A stretch of 5,466 nucleotides of DNA. It comes from Acidobacteriota bacterium (GTDB lineage: Bacteria > Acidobacteriota > Terriglobia > Terriglobales > Acidobacteriaceae). The DNA lies in assembly GCA_021781255.1 (NCBI GenBank), contig JAJXXG010000122.1, positions 1 through 5,466 of the forward strand, read 5' to 3'. Below are positions 1-5,466 of this stretch, piece by piece. The position numbers were made by a program, and so were the translations under genes. Numbering within the stretch: position 1 is the first letter of the stretch; the number at the start of each line of letters is the position of its first letter. Under the pieces are notes generated by a model. The model searched no databases. It was not told the origin of the DNA and saw nothing but the letters and a program-made list of their open reading frames with translations.

Positions 1-242
1 TTTTGCTCCTCTTGCTTGATGCCACGGAGACAAACATGCAGCGCCAGGCCATCAAATCCCTCGTCACTGACGAGCAAGTTGCTGCCGCCGCCGAGCACGA
101 AGAGTGGAGCGCCATGCTCGCCCGCCCAGGCCGCGGCATCGCGCACGTCGTCTTCACTTTCAGCGGCCACAAACCAGCGCGCAGGCCCGCCGATGCCGAA
201 GGTGGTGAACGGCGCAAGAGATTTGTGTTCTTCAAGGAGCAT
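1..242 (-). CDS. murB: UDP-N-acetylenolpyruvoylglucosamine reductase, N-terminal part (partial at left edge)
   Basis: MurB is the FAD enzyme that uses NADPH to reduce UDP-GlcNAc-enolpyruvate to UDP-MurNAc, the second committed step of peptidoglycan synthesis in the cytoplasm. Only the first 80 codons are here; the gene runs off the left edge. The visible protein begins MLLEEHKSLAPFTTFGIGGP. It shows the N-terminal TFGIGGPA motif (about residues 14-21) and the FAD-binding loop VLGGGSNLLVSD (about 49-60), both hallmarks of MurB. The ATG at 240-242 is chosen because an in-frame TGA lies only 18 bases upstream and no other start codon falls between. No clear Shine-Dalgarno sequence precedes it, so initiation may be weak or leaderless. 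The gene is divergent from the bacilliredoxin gene. The family call is firm; completeness downstream cannot be judged. Confidence 0.93.
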   Translation of the reverse strand, partial: MLLEEHKSLAPFTTFGIGGPARWFVAAESEDDVRDAAAWAGEHGAPLFVLGGGSNLLVSDEGFDGLALHVCLRGIKQEEQ

Positions 243-298
243 CGCGTCAAGTCTACGTCACGGCTGCGCAAACCAGCGTACCATCCTCTCCGCACACT

Positions 299-339
299 GC
301 AATGTGGCAATGTGGCTGAAAGGCAGATAGAATATCTGC
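299..339 (+). promoter_or_regulatory. Possible promoter/operator of the bacilliredoxin gene
   Basis: Two features sit in the 124-bp divergent gap. The 8-mer GCAATGTG occurs twice directly in tandem (299-306 and 307-314). A perfect inverted repeat, GCAGATA-GAA-TATCTGC, spans 323-339. Its centre contains TAGAAT (328-333), five of six matches to a sigma70 -10 box, 34 bases before the ATG at 367. The matching -35 position (TGGCAA, 305-310) is poor. An inverted repeat over a -10 box is a common operator layout, so a repressor or redox sensor is conceivable, but this is inference. No good promoter facing murB was found. Confidence 0.3.
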
Positions 340-366
340 AGGCAGGAATTCCAGCCGGAGGCATCC

Positions 367-795
367 ATGTATCCAGAATTGATGGTTATCCCCATGCGCG
401 AAGAGTTGACACGCGCAGGTATTACGGAAACACGCACCGCTGAGGAAGTGGATGCAACGCTGGCGAAGCCCGGCACCACAATGGTGGTCGTGAACTCGAT
501 TTGTGGCTGCGCGGCAGGCAAGATGCGTCCCGGAGTGAGGATGGCGCTGGCCAACAGCACGCAGCAGCCCGACCACAAGATTACGGTTTTTGCTGGACAG
601 GATCGCGAGGCAACGGAGCGCGCACGCAGCTACTTTGACGGCAATCCACCCACCTCTCCCGCGATTGCGATCCTGCGCGATGGCAAGCTTGTTTACCTGA
701 TGCAGCGGTTTGTGATTGAGCAGACGACGGCACAGGAAATTGCTGCCGAGCTGATTCGAGCCTTCGACGAGCATTGCGCGAAGACGACTGCGTAG
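367..795 (+). CDS. BrxA/BrxB family bacilliredoxin
   Basis: This small cytoplasmic thioredoxin-fold protein (142 residues, close to the usual ~145) belongs to the bacilliredoxin family (YphP/YqiW, DUF1094). Family members remove bacillithiol from S-bacillithiolated proteins after oxidative stress. The sequence opens MYPELMVIPMREELTRAGIT, as in the family, and has the active site NSICGCAAG with Cys46 and Cys48 in a CxC arrangement instead of the CxxC of thioredoxin. The PPTSP segment (94-98) matches the family's cis-proline region, and the C-terminal AFDEHC (132-137) matches the conserved AFDxxC ending. GGAGG at 357-361, five bases before the ATG, fixes the start. The gene is monocistronic: it diverges from murB and converges on the permease with a hairpin between. 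Family assignment is firm. That the host makes bacillithiol is inference; another low-molecular-weight thiol could be the partner. Confidence 0.92.
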   Translation: MYPELMVIPMREELTRAGITETRTAEEVDATLAKPGTTMVVVNSICGCAAGKMRPGVRMALANSTQQPDHKITVFAGQDREATERARSYFDGNPPTSPAIAILRDGKLVYLMQRFVIEQTTAQEIAAELIRAFDEHCAKTTA

Positions 796-820
796 AGCGC
801 GAAGACCATTCAAGAACGGA

Positions 821-844
821 AATGGCCTCCTGCGGGAGGCCATT
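821..844. terminator. Probable bidirectional intrinsic terminator
   Basis: A perfect 10-bp stem (AATGGCCTCC / GGAGGCCATT) closes a four-base loop, TGCG. It lies 25 bases past the bacilliredoxin stop and 27 bases past the permease stop, in the convergent gap. On the plus strand it is followed by CCTTTT; on the minus strand by a shorter ATTTCC stretch. The stem is strong, and the T-tract is better for the plus-strand gene. Use in both directions is inferred from the convergent layout. Confidence 0.8.
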
Positions 845-871
845 CCTTTTGCCTAGATTCCAGCTTGCGGC

Positions 872-2422
872 CTAATCGCCTGAGGTTGCTTGTTCTGCAA
901 TGGCGCGCTGCACATGACTGTGCCTGCGGCTGTAAGTAAAGTAGACGACCAAACCAACAACCAGCCAGATCAGGAAGACTTCCCACGTCAGCAGGTGGAG
1001 CGAGACCATCATGAGCAAGGAGATTCCGATCCCCATGATGGGGACAAAGGGAACCCACGGTGTCTTGAAGGGCCGCTCGAGATTGGGCTGCTTCCTGCGC
1101 AGAACCCAGACTCCGGCACAAACCACCGTGAAAGCAAATAAGGTACCTATGCTGGTGAGTTCATCGAGCGTGGAAATTGGCAACGTAGCGGCAAGCAGGC
1201 CAACGATGGTTCCAATCACGATTGTTGAAATGTACGGAGTCCGCAACCTGGGATGTACTTTGGATGCCCATTTCCAGAGCAGCCCGTCATGCGACATGGT
1301 GAAGAATACGCGCGTCTGGCCAAGGAGCATGACCAGCATAGTGGACGTGAGACCGCCGATGGCGCCGATCTTTACCAGATAGCTTCCCCATTTCACGCCT
1401 GTCACATCGACTCCGACCGCAATCGGATCCGCTACGTTGAGATGCGTGTAGGAGGTAAGACCCGTGAGCACAACCGCGACCAGGATGTAGAGGATCGTGC
1501 AGATTACGAGCGAGCCGAGGATTCCGATTGGCATATCCTTTTGAGGATTTCGTGCTTCCTGAGCTGCCGTGGAAACGGCGTCGAAGCCGATGTATGCGAA
1601 GAAAATAATTCCGGCGCCGCGCAGAACGCCGCTCCAGCCAAACTCCCCAAAGTGACCCTTATTCGGCGGAATGAAGGGATGCCAATTCATCATGGCGAGT
1701 TCGCGATGGGCGGCCAGAAAGATGATGCCGAGACCGATGAAGACTACCAGGACAGAAACCTTAATGATCACGATGGCGGTGTTGAGGTTTGCAGACTCCT
1801 TGATTCCTTTTGCAAGAACTGCCGTCATGATGAAAATGCCGATCAGCGCCATCAGATCGAAATGAGAGGTCGTGTGAGGCAGGCTGGCGGCGGCTGTGTG
1901 AATTTTCATACTTACGCTGGCGATGGGTGCCCAATGACCGTTGTACTGCACGAGTTCCGTCCCGGGTGCATAAGAAAGCGCCGGCGGAAAGGGAATGCCA
2001 AGGTCCTGCAATAGACTGCCGACATATCCGCTCCAGCCGACCGCAACGGTGGCGGCGCCGAAGGCGTACTCAAGGACAAGAGCCCAGCCGATGATCCAGG
2101 CGACGATTTCGCCGAGGGTAGTGTAGGCGTAACTGTACGAACTGCCGGCAATGGGAAGCAGAGCTGAGAACTCCGCGTAGCAAAGTCCGGCGAAAGCACA
2201 CGCCAGTCCGGCGATGATGAACGAGAGGACGATGGCGGGTCCGGCGGCGGTGGCAGCGACGGGCCCAGTGAGAACGAAGATTCCAGTGCCGATGATGGCG
2301 CCGATTCCAAGCGTGATGAGGTTCATTGGACCGAGGGCGCGTTTCAGCGAGTGTTCGCCGGCCTCCTGCGACTCCGCGAGGATGGTGTTAATGGGCTTGG
2401 TTGCGAACAGCCTGCTAGGCAT
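872..2422 (-). CDS. APC-superfamily amino acid permease (cationic amino acid transporter type)
   Basis: This is a 516-residue inner-membrane transporter of the amino acid/polyamine/organocation superfamily, closest in style to the bacterial CAT group (YfnA/GkApcT-like), which imports amino acids by proton symport. About 12 hydrophobic helices can be read. TM1 carries GIGAIIGTGIFVLTG (39-53), whose unwound glycine-rich segment binds the amino acid backbone. TM2-3 hold AGLCYAEFSALLPIAGSSYSYAY (78-100), and TM6 with the following loop reads FFAYIGFDAVSTAAQEARNP (274-293). All are typical of CAT proteins. The charged tail after residue 498 is cytoplasmic. GGAGGG at 2428-2433, five bases before the ATG, supports the start. 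An overlapping ATG at 2426 is out of frame. A 374-bp gap with inverted repeats precedes it. Family is certain; the substrate (basic or broader neutral amino acids) cannot be read from sequence. Confidence 0.93.
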   Translation of the reverse strand: MPSRLFATKPINTILAESQEAGEHSLKRALGPMNLITLGIGAIIGTGIFVLTGPVAATAAGPAIVLSFIIAGLACAFAGLCYAEFSALLPIAGSSYSYAYTTLGEIVAWIIGWALVLEYAFGAATVAVGWSGYVGSLLQDLGIPFPPALSYAPGTELVQYNGHWAPIASVSMKIHTAAASLPHTTSHFDLMALIGIFIMTAVLAKGIKESANLNTAIVIIKVSVLVVFIGLGIIFLAAHRELAMMNWHPFIPPNKGHFGEFGWSGVLRGAGIIFFAYIGFDAVSTAAQEARNPQKDMPIGILGSLVICTILYILVAVVLTGLTSYTHLNVADPIAVGVDVTGVKWGSYLVKIGAIGGLTSTMLVMLLGQTRVFFTMSHDGLLWKWASKVHPRLRTPYISTIVIGTIVGLLAATLPISTLDELTSIGTLFAFTVVCAGVWVLRRKQPNLERPFKTPWVPFVPIMGIGISLLMMVSLHLLTWEVFLIWLVVGLVVYFTYSRRHSHVQRAIAEQATSGD

Positions 2423-2448
2423 GCATTCCCTCCGCGCTGCAATGAGAT

Positions 2449-2491
2449 GTGTGGTGCTCCGTGGAGATCCACGTCGGTTTCAGGTTCACAC
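2449..2491 (-). repeat. Compound inverted repeat in the permease leader
   Basis: An inner pair, CGTGGA (2460-2465) and TCCACG (2468-2473), is separated by only two bases. As RNA it would form a five-pair stem with a four-base loop. An outer pair, GTGTG (2449-2453) and CACAC (2487-2491), encloses it. The inner element also looks like a dyad protein-binding site. It ends about 16 bases from the permease Shine-Dalgarno. Function is unknown. Confidence 0.4.
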
Positions 2492-2572
2492 CGGCCAGAC
2501 CGCGCATACGCTTGAGAGGACCTCCGGAACCGTAGAAATCAGAGCCCGCATCAGCAACTGGCACGGCAAGGC

Positions 2573-2595
2573 GAATCGGAGAGACAGACCGATTC
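2573..2595. repeat. 7-bp inverted repeat in the permease leader
   Basis: GAATCGG (2573-2579) and CCGATTC (2589-2595) are perfect complements around a nine-base purine-rich spacer. No T-run follows on the minus strand, so it is not a good terminator for thiE. It could be an RNA hairpin or an operator. Function is unknown. Confidence 0.4.
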
Positions 2596-2638
2596 ACTTC
2601 ACACAGCGAGCCCTGGATTCAACCGTGTGCTTTGGCTT

Positions 2639-2658
2639 GTATCGCAATGCTACGATAC
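2639..2658. repeat. 6-bp inverted repeat between thiE and the permease
   Basis: GTATCG (2639-2644) and CGATAC (2653-2658) are perfect complements around an eight-base spacer. It lies about 140 bases past the thiE stop. No T-tract follows in either direction. It may be a regulatory dyad or chance. Confidence 0.3.
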
Positions 2659-2796
2659 CGGACGCAGAGACGGAAATGGCCGAGGCCGGGGCTCGATGGT
2701 TAAGGGCGACATTCTGGGTTGGTTTTACTTGAATCAGTCGCAATTGTCTCCCACTTTTTTCTTGTTCTTTGAAGCTATCGGGACTATGCGAGAGCG

Positions 2797-3441
2797 TTAG
2801 TTCCCGAGAATACGCATCCACCGGCGGAATTCATGAGCGGGATCAGCCGCGGAAAAGAGAGCGGCGGAGACGGCGACGGTATTCGCTCCGGCGGCGAGCA
2901 CGGAAGGGGCATTTTCCAACGTGATGCCTGCGGCAGCAGTGAGGATAACGTTTGGTCCAGCCTCTGCGCGCAGGCGGCGCACTCCCTCCACGCCGATGGG
3001 TGCTTTGTCAGTCTTCTTGGTGGTGGTGGCAAAGACCGGACCGATGGCGAAATAGTCCACGGGCTCGTTGAGGATGCCGGGGAGCAGCCCGTCACCTCCG
3101 CCGAAGGTGCCAACGATCCGTGCGGGGCCGACGATGCGGCGGGCCTCGGCAGGCGACACGTCGCCCGCGTCCACGTGGACACCGTCGTAGCCGAGTTCGG
3201 CGACGAGGTCGGCGCGGTCGTCAAGGATCAGTTTGACCTGACCTGCAGGCATGACGGCCCGAAGGATCGCCGCATCGGCGTGCAGTTCGTCGTCGCATCC
3301 CCTCTTGTTGCGGTATTCGAGCAGCGTGACGCCGGCCTCAGCGAGCGATGCGCCAAGCTGATGGAGAAACTCGGCACGGCCAGTGGAAGGAATGCGCGAG
3401 GAATCGAGGATGGGATAAATGCGAGGAAATACGAAGGCCAT
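2797..3441 (-). CDS. thiE: Thiamine-phosphate synthase (thiamine-phosphate pyrophosphorylase)
   Basis: ThiE joins the pyrimidine HMP-PP to the thiazole phosphate HET-P, giving thiamine phosphate in the cytoplasm. The 214-residue length fits this TIM-barrel family. In order: a first strand PRIYPILD (6-13); LEYRNKRG (41-48), at the family's QLREK position; LILDDRADLV (71-80), at the NDR position; GVHVDAGDV (87-95), giving the Mg-ligand aspartate; GTFGG (111-115); and IGPVFATTTKK (133-143), the pyrophosphate/thiazole loop. The final AAAGITLENAPSVLAAGA (169-186) is the phosphate-binding GGI-type loop. Several residues differ from textbook ThiE: Gln to Glu42, Asn to Asp74, and Ser to Thr/Phe near 112-113. 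The ATG at 3439-3441 is the natural start ahead of strand one, though only a weak AGG lies upstream. No other thi genes are nearby. A TenI-like or altered-substrate role is possible but less likely. Confidence 0.88.
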   Translation of the reverse strand: MAFVFPRIYPILDSSRIPSTGRAEFLHQLGASLAEAGVTLLEYRNKRGCDDELHADAAILRAVMPAGQVKLILDDRADLVAELGYDGVHVDAGDVSPAEARRIVGPARIVGTFGGGDGLLPGILNEPVDYFAIGPVFATTTKKTDKAPIGVEGVRRLRAEAGPNVILTAAAGITLENAPSVLAAGANTVAVSAALFSAADPAHEFRRWMRILGN

Positions 3442-3455
3442 ACGATCAGCCTAAA

Positions 3456-3494
3456 GGAAGCGGGTCTGGCCTTCACAACCGGCCGCCCGCTTCC
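3456..3494 (-). terminator. Hairpin between the DinB-family gene and thiE (terminator or thiE leader structure)
   Basis: A perfect 9-bp stem, GGAAGCGGG (3456-3464) and CCCGCTTCC (3486-3494), encloses a second stem of GGCC (3468-3471) with GGCC (3481-3484). It fills most of the 62-bp gap. On the minus strand it is followed only by TTTAGG, a weak T-tract, and it ends 14 bases before the thiE ATG. It may partly terminate transcription from the DinB-family gene, or control thiE translation by lying next to its weak ribosome binding site. Confidence 0.5.
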
Positions 3495-3503
3495 CTGCCG
3501 AAC

Positions 3504-4007
3504 TTACATCTCGTCGGCAGAAGGCCCGTAGAGGCCCGGAATCTTCTGGTTGAGCAGGCGCAGATAGACGCCGAGCTGGGCGCGATGATGAATCAAGTGG
3601 TCGAGCACCCAGGTGCGGAAGACGTTGTATTTGGTATCGTCGATGGCCGTGAATCCGCCCATGATGAACTTCCAATGCTCGTCCCATACGGGGAGCGTCA
3701 TGGCGGCGAGGGCGGCCTTGGCTTCAGCCACTTGCTTGTCGAACTGGCTAAGGAGGGCCTGCTTGTTGGCTGGAATGTAGGGTTCGAATTTGTGACCAGC
3801 CGGGAATTCGAGCTTGTCGGTGGTGAGGCAGGTAATCGCCCATCCACCGGCCGTGTCCGAGACATGGCCAGCAAGCTGGCCGAGGCTCATTGACTTGGCG
3901 TGCGGCTTGTAGGCGTAGTCGGCGTCGGCCGGAATGGCGTCGAGAACCCTTCGGGTGTTGGTTGTTTCGCGGTCAAATTCCGCGGCGAGTTCCTTGAGAG
4001 CATCCAT
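3504..4007 (-). CDS. DinB-superfamily protein (putative metal-dependent)
   Basis: This 167-residue soluble protein belongs to the DinB/YfiT-like four-helix-bundle superfamily. The superfamily includes thiol S-transferases that use bacillithiol or mycothiol, and many uncharacterised proteins; DNA damage induction gave the name but does not define function. His48 (GQLAGHVSD) plus His137 and His141 (LDHLIHHRAQL) supply the usual three-histidine metal site. The ending GVYLRLLNQKIPGLYGPSAD (146-165) is typical of a common soil-bacterial subgroup. GGAGGA at 4015-4020, seven bases before the ATG, supports the start; another ATG four bases in is out of frame. It lies 62 bp upstream of thiE and could be cotranscribed with it unless the intervening hairpin stops transcription. 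Family is firm; substrate and reaction are unknown. The bacilliredoxin elsewhere in the window makes a thiol-related role tempting but unproven. Confidence 0.85.
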   Translation of the reverse strand: MDALKELAAEFDRETTNTRRVLDAIPADADYAYKPHAKSMSLGQLAGHVSDTAGGWAITCLTTDKLEFPAGHKFEPYIPANKQALLSQFDKQVAEAKAALAAMTLPVWDEHWKFIMGGFTAIDDTKYNVFRTWVLDHLIHHRAQLGVYLRLLNQKIPGLYGPSADEM

Positions 4008-4067
4008 CTGCGTGTCCTCCGTGGTGTGAAGGAAGCATAACGCAGTTCAGCGCAAAACGGCGAAGAA

Positions 4068-4092
4068 AAAGCGTAAATATTTATTACGCTTT
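4068..4092 (-). terminator. Intrinsic terminator of the PQQ dehydrogenase gene
   Basis: AAAGCGTAA (4068-4076) and TTACGCTTT (4084-4092) form a perfect 9-bp stem with a seven-base AT-rich loop. It starts 10 bases beyond the dehydrogenase stop codon. On the minus strand the descending arm runs into TTTTTCTTC, a usable T-tract. The stem is fairly AT-rich, so efficiency may be moderate. Its position and T-run separate the dehydrogenase from the DinB-family gene. Confidence 0.7.
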
Positions 4093-4102
4093 CCACAGGC
4101 GT

Positions 4103-5466
4103 CTAACGCGGTAGGGCAAAGGCAATATATGAGCCGCCGACAGGCGATTTGGGATCACGGCCGCCGCTGGAGACAATGACGACATACTGGCGGCCATTGA
4201 CCATGTAGGTGGCCGGTGTGGCCATGCCCGCAAAGGGTAAGGTCCACTGCCAGAGCAGCTTGCCGGTGTTTGCGTCAAAGGCGCGGAACTTGCGGTCGTA
4301 GACTGTGGCACCGACGAAGAGGACGCCTCCCGCGGTAACGATGGGTCCGCCGTAATTCTCTGAGCCGGTGTTTGACATACCATGGGCAGCCAGATCTGGA
4401 TACTCGCCGAGGGGAATTTTCCAGAGGTAGCGGCCGGTTTTGAGGTCGATGGCGTTGAGAGTTCCCCAGGGCGGCGCGATGGCCGGATAACCGTCGGGGT
4501 CGAGGAACTTGCGATAGCCGGTGAAGGTGTAGCGATCTGTTCCCGGCGCGAAGGAGGTCCGCCCTACAGGCATATCACCAATGCGGAGGTAGCGCAGCAG
4601 CGCGGCGAGCTTTGCCCCGGTGAGCAGCGGGTTTGGCGGCATGATTCCCTTGCCGTTATGAATGAGCGCAGTGGCCTGAGCCTTGGTGAGCCGCGAACCG
4701 ACGCCTAGCAGCGCCGGGAATGCCGGGGCGAGGCCTTCAAGATGCTGGCCGTGGCATGCCAGGCACTGTGTCTTGTAGACCGCTTCCCCTGCTGGGTCGT
4801 GTGCCGGGCCACGTGGGATTGATGTGAGCTCTTTGCGGCTCTGAGCGGAAACAGGCGTGGCTAGATAGGCGAGGAGTTCCTTCGCCTGCGCGTCTCCGAT
4901 GTTGGGGAACGAAGGCATTCGACCCTTACCCGAGTGGATGTTGGAGACAATCTTCTCGCTGGTCAGCCGCTTTTCAATTCCAACGAGCGAGGGAAACTGC
5001 GGCGGTGAACCGGCGCGGTCTGCCCCATGGCAGATGGCACATTGCGTCTGGTAAAGCCGCTCACCGGGATCGCCGGAAGGCGAGGCAGGTTCCAAGCCGC
5101 CGGTCCAGGCCATCTCAGTTTCGTTGATGAAGATGGTGTTGGTCTCTGGATCAATCGCGGGGCCACCCCACTCCGCGCCGCCATCAAAGCCGGGGAAAAC
5201 GACGGTCTGCTGGCCCACGGCGAAGGGCACAAACTGGCCATTGCTGCGAAAGGTGCGGAAGGTCTTCAGCGCCCAGGTATGTGCAGCAGGCGTGCGCGTG
5301 GTGAGCATCTCTGACGTGAGCTGCTGGCGGCCGTAAGGCACGGGCAGTTCCGGCACGGGCTGTGTGGGCGAGGTGACTTCGCCGGGCACGTGGCTCTTTG
5401 GGAACGGTTCCTCGTGGATGGGAAAGAGCGGCTCGCCGGTGACACGGTTGAAGACGAAGAGAAAAC
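4103..5466 (-). CDS. PQQ-dependent dehydrogenase with two inserted cytochrome c domains (partial at right edge)
   Basis: These are the C-terminal 453 residues of a periplasmic quinoprotein of the glucose/alcohol dehydrogenase type, which oxidises a sugar or alcohol with pyrroloquinoline quinone and passes electrons on. The open frame continues through the right edge, so the GTG at 5387-5389 is internal. Visible-fragment numbering: propeller sequence FNRVTGEPLFPI (5-16) and VPGEVTSPTQP (26-36); GGAEWGGPAIDPETNTIF (95-112); haem domain one with CAICH (142-146) and likely ligand Met183; haem domain two with CLACH (234-238) and likely Met275; then the propeller resumes with PPWGTLNAIDLKTG (331-344) and TGSENYGGPIVTAGGVLFVG (366-385). 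The inserted haems would shuttle electrons from PQQ to the respiratory chain. The signal peptide and N-terminal blades lie outside. Family is firm; the substrate is unknown. Confidence 0.92.
   Translation of the reverse strand, partial: FLFVFNRVTGEPLFPIHEEPFPKSHVPGEVTSPTQPVPELPVPYGRQQLTSEMLTTRTPAAHTWALKTFRTFRSNGQFVPFAVGQQTVVFPGFDGGAEWGGPAIDPETNTIFINETEMAWTGGLEPASPSGDPGERLYQTQCAICHGADRAGSPPQFPSLVGIEKRLTSEKIVSNIHSGKGRMPSFPNIGDAQAKELLAYLATPVSAQSRKELTSIPRGPAHDPAGEAVYKTQCLACHGQHLEGLAPAFPALLGVGSRLTKAQATALIHNGKGIMPPNPLLTGAKLAALLRYLRIGDMPVGRTSFAPGTDRYTFTGYRKFLDPDGYPAIAPPWGTLNAIDLKTGRYLWKIPLGEYPDLAAHGMSNTGSENYGGPIVTAGGVLFVGATVYDRKFRAFDANTGKLLWQWTLPFAGMATPATYMVNGRQYVVIVSSGGRDPKSPVGGSYIAFALPR
4586..5065 (-). 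repeat. Tandem duplicated cytochrome c module inside the PQQ dehydrogenase
   Basis: Two 68-residue segments, encoded at 4862-5065 and 4586-4789, align without gaps. By hand count, 31 of 68 residues are identical (about 46%). Both share YxTQC..CHG, a GxRLT stretch, IHxGKGxMP and a final LLxYL. Each has one CxxCH (5027-5041 and 4751-4765) and one candidate axial methionine. A 24-residue linker joins them. This indicates an internal duplication of a monohaem domain, old enough for the copies to diverge. Confidence 0.8.

Larger units (their letters stand above)
2423..2796 (-). other. Non-coding leader region upstream of the permease
   Basis: The 374 bases between the thiE stop and the permease start hold no supportable gene on either strand. 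Short open frames exist, but they lack ribosome binding sites and resemble no family. The region contains three inverted repeats, listed separately, and a good Shine-Dalgarno at its permease end. No strong terminator follows thiE; the downstream minus strand has only an A-rich stretch and no hairpin with a T-run. No sigma70 promoter with both boxes well matched was found. The most likely content is the permease promoter and 5' leader. Confidence 0.6.

Noticed and set aside
253..843. Long minus-strand open frames opposite the bacilliredoxin gene
   Set aside because: They are antisense to a clear family member and their translations have no recognisable domain.
1253..2014. 253-codon plus-strand open frame within the permease region
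   Set aside because: It is a shadow of the strongly supported permease on the other strand; GC-rich DNA gives many such frames.
2461..2580. Guanidine-type (ykkC) riboswitch before the permease, suggested by a GGTTCCGGAGGTCC-like stretch on the minus strand
   Set aside because: The rest of the conserved core is missing or in the wrong order, so the resemblance is superficial.
2415..2597. 60-codon minus-strand open frame starting with GTG and overlapping the permease start
   Set aside because: It has no ribosome binding site, resembles no known family and spans two of the inverted repeats. A leader peptide coupled to the permease by the overlap is possible but unsupported.
2594..2821. 75-codon minus-strand open frame in the thiE-permease gap
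   Set aside because: Its start lies inside thiE, the translation looks random, and no Shine-Dalgarno is placed for it.
3442..3503. TPP riboswitch upstream of thiE
   Set aside because: The gap is only 62 bases and lacks the CUGAGA and downstream conserved blocks of the thi box. The GCTGATC near the start is too short to count.
2833..3531. 232-codon plus-strand open frame opposite thiE
   Set aside because: It is antisense to thiE, and the glycine- and charge-rich translation is typical of a shadow frame.
5387..5389. GTG as the start of the PQQ dehydrogenase
   Set aside because: The same frame stays open to the window edge with 25 further family-typical codons, including FNRVTGEPLFPI, so the GTG is an internal valine.

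Overview
The window looks like chromosomal DNA of a GC-rich soil bacterium. Protein flavour suggests Acidobacteriota (Terriglobales-like): the ThiE variant with an LEYRNK loop, a YGPSADE-ending DinB protein, a PQQ dehydrogenase carrying inserted cytochrome c modules, and a bacilliredoxin. This taxonomic call is inference from sequence style and was not searched. No mobile element, CRISPR array, tRNA or rRNA is visible.

Layout, left to right. (1) 1-242, minus strand: the N-terminal 80 residues of MurB (peptidoglycan precursor reductase), cut by the left edge. (2) 243-366: a divergent intergenic region with an 8-bp tandem repeat and a 7-bp inverted repeat, probably serving the plus-strand gene. 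(3) 367-795, plus strand: a BrxA/BrxB-type bacilliredoxin with a CGC active site. (4) 821-844: a strong 10-bp-stem hairpin between two convergent genes, probably a two-way terminator. (5) 872-2422, minus strand: an APC-superfamily amino acid permease of the cationic amino acid transporter type. (6) 2423-2796: a 374-bp non-coding leader region with several inverted repeats. (7) 2797-3441, minus strand: thiamine-phosphate synthase ThiE with unusual substrate-site residues. (8) 3504-4007, minus strand: a DinB-superfamily protein with its histidine metal site. (9) 4068-4092: a terminator-like hairpin. (10) 4103-5466, minus strand: the C-terminal 453 residues of a PQQ-dependent dehydrogenase, cut by the right edge, with two tandem haem c domains inserted in the propeller.

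The genes do not form one pathway. The four leftward genes from the PQQ dehydrogenase to the permease share a strand, but each gap except dinB-thiE is long or holds a terminator-like hairpin. They read as mostly independent units: periplasmic sugar/alcohol oxidation, a metal-site helper protein, thiamine synthesis, amino acid transport, thiol redox repair and cell wall synthesis. No convincing new system is present. The points most worth a second look are the duplicated haem module, the altered ThiE active site and the structured leader before the permease.
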